Source of the DNA: Chloroflexota bacterium
GTDB lineage: Bacteria; Chloroflexota; Dehalococcoidia; Lucifugimonadales; CATQGZ01
Length of the DNA: 6,699 nt
NCBI GenBank assembly: GCA_027624995.1
Contig: JAQBTI010000124.1
Location: forward strand, 1-6,699
Direction: 5' to 3'
Below the pieces are notes generated by a model that saw only the letters and a program-made list of their open reading frames with translations, was not told the DNA's origin and searched no databases. Position numbers and translations under genes: made by a program. Below are positions 1-4,026 of this stretch, in pieces (positions within the stretch are counted from its first letter, which is position 1; every line of letters begins with the position of its first letter).

Positions 1-594
1 GGTCGATGCTGCGACTGCCGTGAGAATCATCCGGATGAGAACGTGGTCTGCGCTTACCGTCGCTGTGCGCCAGACCAGAGGGTCGAGAAACTTTCCTATC
101 GGGAGCCAGTCAAGCTTGAACGCAAAGAGCCATATCATCATCAGGCCCAACCATGGTGTAAACGCCGTATACAGAGCCACTCCTCCCAGCGTTGAGGCGT
201 ACTCGATCGGTTCGCCACGCCTCCACCCGATAGTCTTTCCTGCGGCGAATCCCAAGTAAAAGGAAGTGACAGTCGCTGTGACGAACAGCAGAAGCGTGCG
301 TGGGAGCCGCTCGCCAATGACACTCATCACAGATCTGGGGTAGAGGCTGAAGGAGACCCCGAAGTCGCCTGAGAGAAAGCTCTTGATGTAGAGGAAGTAC
401 TGCTTCGGAAGAGGCTCGTCGAGACCGAAGGACCGCTCTAGCGTGTCCTTCGCTTCCGGCGTAATGCCCCGGCTTGCGGCGTAGAAGTTCGTGAAGTCCC
501 CTGGCTGCGCGTTAACGAGAAAGAAGACTAGGGTCACGAACAGAAACAAGGTAACTAGCATCTGGGCGAAACGACGGACCAGGTAGCCTAGCAT
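1..594 (-). CDS. ABC transporter permease, DppB/OppB type (N-terminal part; runs off the left edge)
   Basis: Reading the minus strand from the ATG at 594 gives 198 residues with no stop before the window edge. This is the N-terminal part of an inner-membrane permease that would normally be about 310-340 aa. A short cytoplasmic start (MLGYLVRRFAQ) leads into a first transmembrane helix at about residues 9-28. A periplasmic segment follows with the family signature: PGD at 31-33, then an FGLDEPLPKQY stretch at 56-66 and SGDFGVSF at 75-82. Further hydrophobic helices lie at about 99-118 and 136-158, where the conserved permease domain begins. The EAA loop that contacts the ATPase would lie beyond the edge. 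A GAGGG Shine-Dalgarno sequence sits about 9 nt before the ATG. The start is 36 bp after the stop of the binding-protein gene on the same strand, so the two are very probably co-transcribed. The family is secure; the substrate (peptide, nickel, sugar or other) cannot be told from this part. Confidence 0.93.
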   Translation of the reverse strand, partial: MLGYLVRRFAQMLVTLFLFVTLVFFLVNAQPGDFTNFYAASRGITPEAKDTLERSFGLDEPLPKQYFLYIKSFLSGDFGVSFSLYPRSVMSVIGERLPRTLLLFVTATVTSFYLGFAAGKTIGWRRGEPIEYASTLGGVALYTAFTPWLGLMMIWLFAFKLDWLPIGKFLDPLVWRTATVSADHVLIRMILTAVAAST

Positions 595-630
595 CGCGTC
601 AGGCCCTCTGCCACGCCGAGTCGGCTCTGG

Positions 631-2697
631 CTACTTGATCAGCACTTCCTGCTGAAGGCCGAGCTTGAACTGGATGCCCCCCAAAGCGTCCGCATACGGA
701 AACTCTATGGTCCCCGGCCGGTACGTATCCAGGATGGGTGTCGTGAACAGTGGGACGTACGGAAGCTCGTCGGCGAGTATCAACTGAAGGTCGAATGCCG
801 TATTCCGGGCAGCGCCGATCTCTGTCTCCGTCAGGAACCGGCGGGAAAGCCGATCGTAATCGGCGGATGCAAACCCACCCCAATTAAAGCCGCCAGGCGC
901 GTTCTCCCACATGTTACGACTGTTGAAGAACTGCTCCAAATGCTTTGGGTACAGCACCAGGTCCCAGCCCATGATCCACATGTCCAGATCGGTCGCTACG
1001 GCGTCGCTGAATATCACGCCCACGATGATATTGACAGAGGTGAGCTTGGCTTTGGCGGGGATGCCGACATCATTCAGCCAGCGCTCGATCCAAATGTTGA
1101 ATGTCGCTCGAAGAGGGTCGTATCCGGCACTCGCCCCCATTATCTCGAGCTGCGGTACCGGAGTCCCGTCCGGCATTTTCAGTCCTTTACCAGGCACCTC
1201 GACGAATTTCCCGTCCTCACTGACCCGTGGTTCCTCGTCGTAGGTAAATCCGGCCTGCTTCAACAGAGTTACGGCCTGAGTAATCCGCTCAGCGCGAGTC
1301 AACCCTTTGCCGATCTTGATAATCTCCGGGTTGTACCAGAACCCGTTGCCCTCGGGCACGACCGAATAGACCGGGATCGCCGATCCTTGAAGCAGGGAAT
1401 TCGCAACGAACTCTTTGTCGATCACGGTAGCTACCGCTTGCCTGAACTCCTTGATGTTCATGGGCGGCTTGCGGACGTTGAAACCAAGATATCGGAATCC
1501 ATTTGAGGGGTTCGAGACCACTTCAACTTCCGGCGATGCTTCTAACCGGTCCAGGAACCCCTTTTCCAGACCGAGGGGATTGAATACGTAATCGACATCG
1601 CCCTTGGTCAGCGCGAGGACAGAGCTGTCCTGGTTGCCGTAGATACTGAAGATCTCGCTGTCCGCATGCGGACCTATTTCGAGCTCGAGCGAGGTCGGTC
1701 CAGTGGCCTCACCATATAGAGTGCGGTCGAATCCCAGTGCTTCGTTGACCTCCCGATATGCGCCATTCTCGTACTCGATTACTTTCGTGCCTGAGTTGAA
1801 CCAGTTCGGGTCCTTCTCGTACTCGATAAACGCGCCGGGCTCCCACTTATTGAATATAAACCCGCCCGCCGTGGGCTCGTTTTTTGGCACGTGGGAAAAT
1901 AGGGCAGCCTGTTGATCGGTAATGTCTGAAGATGACGCGGCGGCCTGCTCCACGATGCGTTCCCAGTAGTGCTTGGGCAGAATCGGAACTGTGGCCAGCC
2001 CAAACTGCCAGGTGGCGAGACCGGGAGTCTGCGGATTGCCCTCAGCATCGGTGGCTTTGAAATAGACCTTGGCCGCATAAGGGCCGGTCGCTTCAACGTG
2101 ATCGACGAACTCCGGGTCCACCGACTGAGAGAAGTTGCCACCGAGCTGCAATCGGAGAACCGTGTTGACGGTGAACTCGAAGTCGCCAGCGTCGATGTCC
2201 AGCCCGTCGCTCCAGGTTAGCCCTTCCCTTAGCTTGACCTCTGTCGTCCAAAAGGGCGTGCCGTCCACGTTCTCCTCGACAAGAGGTGTTGGCAGTCCGT
2301 CTGCGGCTATCGGAATCCAGTCGAATCGCTGGTGTGAGTATCCATACAGTGCCGTGGCCACAGGGCCGAGGACATACGCTGTCCACACCGACCCACCGGG
2401 GCCGCCGTAGTAGTTCCAGTAGTTGCGGGTTAGGGGCTCCTCGAATATTCCCAACTTGTAGATCTTGGGCCCCGTGCTCGCCACGACCGTCTCTGGCGTC
2501 GGAGTAACGACCACCTCGACGATCCTCTCCACCGGAACTTCGACGATCTTTTCAACGGGGACTTCGACCGTCTTTTCCACTTCGACAGTCTTTTCGATTA
2601 TCCTCTCAACGGGGACTTCCACTTCTTTAGTGCACGCCAGAGCCAGAAGTATCGCGGCCGAGAGCGCCACAACCGTGCTGAATCGCCTAGTCGTCAT
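631..2697 (-). CDS. ABC transporter family-5 solute-binding lipoprotein (peptide/nickel/oligopeptide type)
   Basis: The extracytoplasmic binding component of the importer, 688 aa from the ATG at 2697 (699 aa if the in-frame GTG at 2730 is used; residue numbers below follow the longer form). The signal peptide has TTRR, a 13-residue hydrophobic core and a permissive lipobox ending LALAC, giving lipidation at Cys33 (Cys22 from the ATG). Residues 36-75 form a VEVPVEK/R-type repeat tether followed by TPTPE. The binding fold covers about 90-699: VKLREGLTWSDG (165-176) and the FEFTV segment (184-188) match the usual 'LRxGvxWSDGxPxTAxDvxFtf' region. The hinge segment FRQAVATVIDKEFV (429-442) followed by AIPVYSVVPEG (451-461) is typical of the SBP_bac_5 family. 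The C-terminal ADELPYVPLF (653-662) is also family-like. The protein is longer than the usual 500-600 aa because of the tether and added loops at about 310-355 and 497-525. It is followed by the permease 36 bp downstream. I chose the ATG because it gives a compact signal peptide, but the ribosome-binding-site geometry is odd (see the palindrome). Substrate unknown. Confidence 0.93.
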   Translation of the reverse strand: MTTRRFSTVVALSAAILLALACTKEVEVPVERIIEKTVEVEKTVEVPVEKIVEVPVERIVEVVVTPTPETVVASTGPKIYKLGIFEEPLTRNYWNYYGGPGGSVWTAYVLGPVATALYGYSHQRFDWIPIAADGLPTPLVEENVDGTPFWTTEVKLREGLTWSDGLDIDAGDFEFTVNTVLRLQLGGNFSQSVDPEFVDHVEATGPYAAKVYFKATDAEGNPQTPGLATWQFGLATVPILPKHYWERIVEQAAASSSDITDQQAALFSHVPKNEPTAGGFIFNKWEPGAFIEYEKDPNWFNSGTKVIEYENGAYREVNEALGFDRTLYGEATGPTSLELEIGPHADSEIFSIYGNQDSSVLALTKGDVDYVFNPLGLEKGFLDRLEASPEVEVVSNPSNGFRYLGFNVRKPPMNIKEFRQAVATVIDKEFVANSLLQGSAIPVYSVVPEGNGFWYNPEIIKIGKGLTRAERITQAVTLLKQAGFTYDEEPRVSEDGKFVEVPGKGLKMPDGTPVPQLEIMGASAGYDPLRATFNIWIERWLNDVGIPAKAKLTSVNIIVGVIFSDAVATDLDMWIMGWDLVLYPKHLEQFFNSRNMWENAPGGFNWGGFASADYDRLSRRFLTETEIGAARNTAFDLQLILADELPYVPLFTTPILDTYRPGTIEFPYADALGGIQFKLGLQQEVLIK
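2506..2625 (-). repeat. Repeat-encoding segment for the VEVPVEK/R tether of the binding lipoprotein
   Basis: This in-frame stretch encodes the segment just after the lipidated cysteine. The recurring unit is about 8 residues (VEVPVERI, VEVPVEKI, VEVPVERI), interrupted by an IEKTVEVEKT variant. At DNA level the unit is about 24 nt with synonymous drift, so it is a protein-level repeat rather than a recent exact duplication. Alternating Val/Glu with occasional Pro, Lys and Arg suggests an extended, charged spacer that lifts the binding domain off the membrane. That function is inferred. Confidence 0.75.
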
Positions 2698-2715
2698 ACC
2701 GATTCGAATCGGTAT
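2696..2715. promoter_or_regulatory. Perfect 20-bp palindrome between the Shine-Dalgarno sequence and the start codon
   Basis: ATACCGATTCGAATCGGTAT is its own reverse complement over all 20 bases. On the minus strand it begins directly after AGGAGG, and its last two bases are the AT of the ATG start codon. As RNA it can form an 8-bp stem with a UCGA tetraloop that would place AGGAGG next to the AUG while pairing its A and U. As DNA it could be a repressor operator for a dimeric regulator. The palindrome is seen directly; the role is inference. Confidence 0.6.
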
Positions 2716-2721
2716 CCTCCT
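2716..2721 (-). promoter_or_regulatory. Strong but unusually distant Shine-Dalgarno sequence for the binding-protein gene
   Basis: On the minus strand an AGGAGG consensus lies 18 nt before the ATG at 2697, well beyond the usual 5-10 nt. The intervening bases are a perfect palindrome. The GTG at 2730 lies upstream of this AGGAGG and has only a weak TAGG of its own. An in-frame ATT at 2707-2709 would sit 6 nt from the AGGAGG, but ATT starts are rare. Confidence 0.6.
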
Positions 2722-2781
2722 CGTAATCACAAACCTAGAACTGAACTCTTGAAAATAACCGTACAGCCGTTTCCTGATTTA

Positions 2782-2787
2782 TGTCAA
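2782..2787 (-). promoter_or_regulatory. Possible -35 element for the binding-protein operon
   Basis: An exact TTGACA hexamer occurs on the minus strand, 84 bp upstream of the ATG at 2697. The best -10 at 18-bp spacing is TACGGT (3 of 6 matches), so only half of a promoter is visible. This may be a coincidental match, or a promoter that needs an activator. Confidence 0.25.
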
Positions 2788-2899
2788 CTGCCTATCCCCT
2801 GCGATAACGAGGCCAGAACAACAGGCACGCAGCTACTTTCCCTACCTTTGATCTGAGGCGTGTGCACCGATCTGCACCCCCAATCGGCCAGTCTAGCCG

Positions 2900-2908
2900 T
2901 GATATAAT
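2900..2908 (+). promoter_or_regulatory. Extended -10 promoter for prs
   Basis: TGATATAAT is a perfect TGn-extended -10 with the full TATAAT consensus at 2903-2908. No good -35 lies 16-18 bp upstream, which fits an extended -10 promoter. Transcription would start at about 2914-2916, giving a leader of about 75 nt before the prs ATG. It probably drives prs, and perhaps secA as well. Confidence 0.65.
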
Positions 2909-2954
2909 GCGGGTGGCCGGAGTCCACGCTCAGGCCTCTCCACGGCCACCGCAT
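2907..2954. repeat. Inverted repeat at the prs transcription start and leader
   Basis: GGTGGCCG (2912-2919) and CGGCCACC (2943-2950) are perfect 8-bp inverted arms. If the single G at 2911 is bulged out, the pairing extends by ATGC (2907-2910) with GCAT (2951-2954), 12 bp in total. The arm centres are 31 bp apart, about three helical turns. The left arm overlaps the end of the -10 and the predicted start site. It could be a 5' leader hairpin or a pair of operator half-sites. No T-tract follows, so it is not an intrinsic terminator. Confidence 0.5.
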
Positions 2955-2990
2955 CGGCTCAGAAAAAGGGAGGGGGTCCGAACTCAATCG

Positions 2991-3941
2991 ATGGCCCTGT
3001 TCGAAGACCTCAAGATATTCACAGGTAATGCCCACCCGGCCCTCGCCGCTGATGTGTGCTCATATCTCGGAATCAGCCTTGGAAAGCTCGATGCCTACAA
3101 GTTTGTCAACGACAACACCTTCGTTCAGATAAAAGAGAACGTCCGCGAGCGGGATGTCTTCCTAATCCAGCCGATTGCAGCTCCAGTAAATGACCACCTG
3201 ATGGAGCTGCTGATAATGATCGACGCGGCCAAGAGGGCATCCTCCGGCCGAATAACTGTCGTGGTCCCATTTTACGCGTACGGGCGTAGCGACAAGAAAG
3301 ACCAGCCCAGGGTCCCGATCACGGCGCGACTTATAGCGAATCTGTTCGAAGTCTCCGGGGCAGATCGGGTCTTGACCGTCGACCTTCACGCGGGCCAGAT
3401 TCAGGGCTTTTTCAATATTCCCTTGGATGAACTATCGGCCGTCGGAATGCTCGCCAAGCACTTCAAAGAGCGCAACGTGCCCAACCTGGTCGTGGCCGCC
3501 ACCGACGTCGGAGGCGGCAAGCATGCCCGCAACACCGCGCGGTTCCTCGACGCGCCGATAGCGCTCGTAGAGAAGATGCGTATCGGTAACGAAGACCGAG
3601 TCGAGGCTATAAATCTAATCGGTGACGTGCAGGGAAAGAACGTCCTCATCGTGGACGATGAAATCGGAACGGGCGGGACCGTGGTCGCAACGGCCAAGAC
3701 CCTAGTCGAACATGGCGCAAGAGACATTTACTGCTACGCGACACATGCGATCTACGCTGGCTCAGCTACAAAGGTTCTGGAGCAGAGCCCGATCAAGGAG
3801 ATCGTCGTAACAGATACACTCCCGCTTTCCGAAGAAGCCCGCGGCACGAAGACCAAGACCGTCTCGGTAGCCTCGCTTCTCGGAGAGGCTATCCACCGCA
3901 TACACAGTGGTCTTTCCGTGGGGGCGATGTTCGACCAGTGA
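2991..3941 (+). CDS. prs: Ribose-phosphate pyrophosphokinase (PRPP synthetase)
   Basis: Cytosolic enzyme that transfers pyrophosphate from ATP to ribose 5-phosphate, making PRPP for purine, pyrimidine, NAD, histidine and tryptophan synthesis. It has 316 aa, the usual family length. In order: an N-terminal phosphoribosyltransferase-like half with FVQIKENVRERDVFLIQ (44-60); the YGRSDKKDQPRVPITAR loop (97-113); DLHAGQIQGFF (131-141) with the catalytic-region His133; EKMR (194-197), preserving the Lys and Arg of the catalytic flexible loop; and the PRPP/ribose-phosphate loop VLIVDDEIGTGGT (218-230). Two usually conserved spots differ: the adenine-binding F-x-D/N-x-E motif reads FVNDN (38-42), and the loop normally written DDxxDTxGT reads DDEIGTGGT. 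I chose the ATG at 2991 because the protein then begins (MALFEDLKIFTGNAHPAL) where homologues do; the frame stays open back to 2862 but that would include the promoter. A purine-rich GGGAGGGGG lies 14-17 nt upstream, somewhat far. Divergent from the ABC operon and followed by secA after 85 bp. Confidence 0.95.
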   Translation: MALFEDLKIFTGNAHPALAADVCSYLGISLGKLDAYKFVNDNTFVQIKENVRERDVFLIQPIAAPVNDHLMELLIMIDAAKRASSGRITVVVPFYAYGRSDKKDQPRVPITARLIANLFEVSGADRVLTVDLHAGQIQGFFNIPLDELSAVGMLAKHFKERNVPNLVVAATDVGGGKHARNTARFLDAPIALVEKMRIGNEDRVEAINLIGDVQGKNVLIVDDEIGTGGTVVATAKTLVEHGARDIYCYATHAIYAGSATKVLEQSPIKEIVVTDTLPLSEEARGTKTKTVSVASLLGEAIHRIHSGLSVGAMFDQ

Positions 3942-3986
3942 GCGGTCGGGTCTTGTCCTTTCTCCCCTACGGAAAAGGCTAGGACT

Positions 3987-4006
3987 GTCCTGAGACTGTC
4001 GAAGGA
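3987..4006 (+). repeat. Probable copy of a short dispersed intergenic repeat
   Basis: GTCCTGAGACTGTCGAAGGA lies between prs and secA. From memory it differs by about one or two bases from a GTCCTGAGC(C/T)TGTCGAAGGA sequence that recurs between genes in many bacterial assemblies, including Chloroflexota. The preceding bases make a small AGGAC-T-GTCCT inverted repeat at 3981-3991. Only one copy is in this window, so its dispersed nature cannot be shown here. Confidence 0.4.
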
Positions 4007-4026
4007 ATGAAGGGAACAGAAGGCGA

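Noticed and set aside
20..323. Small reading frames on both strands in the first 330 bp (20-259 plus, 141-323 minus)
   Set aside because: They lie out of frame within the DppB/OppB-type permease, which is open through the whole left end and carries clear family motifs.
595..630. Terminator between the binding-protein and permease genes
   Set aside because: The 36-bp gap has no stem followed by a T-run on the minus strand; it carries the permease ribosome-binding site instead.
940..1506. 188-codon plus-strand reading frame inside the binding-protein gene
   Set aside because: It is antisense to a strongly supported gene, has no recognisable domain or ribosome-binding site, and its composition follows from the codon bias of the opposite strand.
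2506..2630. Tandem repeats that could suggest a CRISPR or minisatellite
   Set aside because: They are in frame, imperfect and about 24 nt with no spacers; they encode the lipoprotein tether.
2465..2752. Plus-strand reading frame rich in Thr/Ser repeats (TSTIFSTG-like)
   Set aside because: The repeats are the antisense reading of the VEVPVEK tether; it is a shadow of the lipoprotein gene.
2862..2990. N-terminal extension of prs from the upstream ATG at 2862
   Set aside because: It would include the extended -10 promoter and inverted repeat as coding sequence, resembles no Prs N-terminus, and the ATG at 2991 gives the normal family length.
2731..2990. Riboswitch or small RNA in the divergent intergenic region
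   Set aside because: Apart from the promoter and inverted repeat described, I could not recognise a conserved aptamer or tRNA/ncRNA pattern.
3955..3978. Possible terminator stem CCTTT...AAAGG after prs
   Set aside because: The stem is only 5 bp with a loop of about 12 nt and no T-run follows on either strand.
3953..3985. Separate secA promoter (TTGTCC ... TAGGAC)
   Set aside because: The spacing is 21 bp and both hexamers match poorly; co-transcription with prs is simpler.
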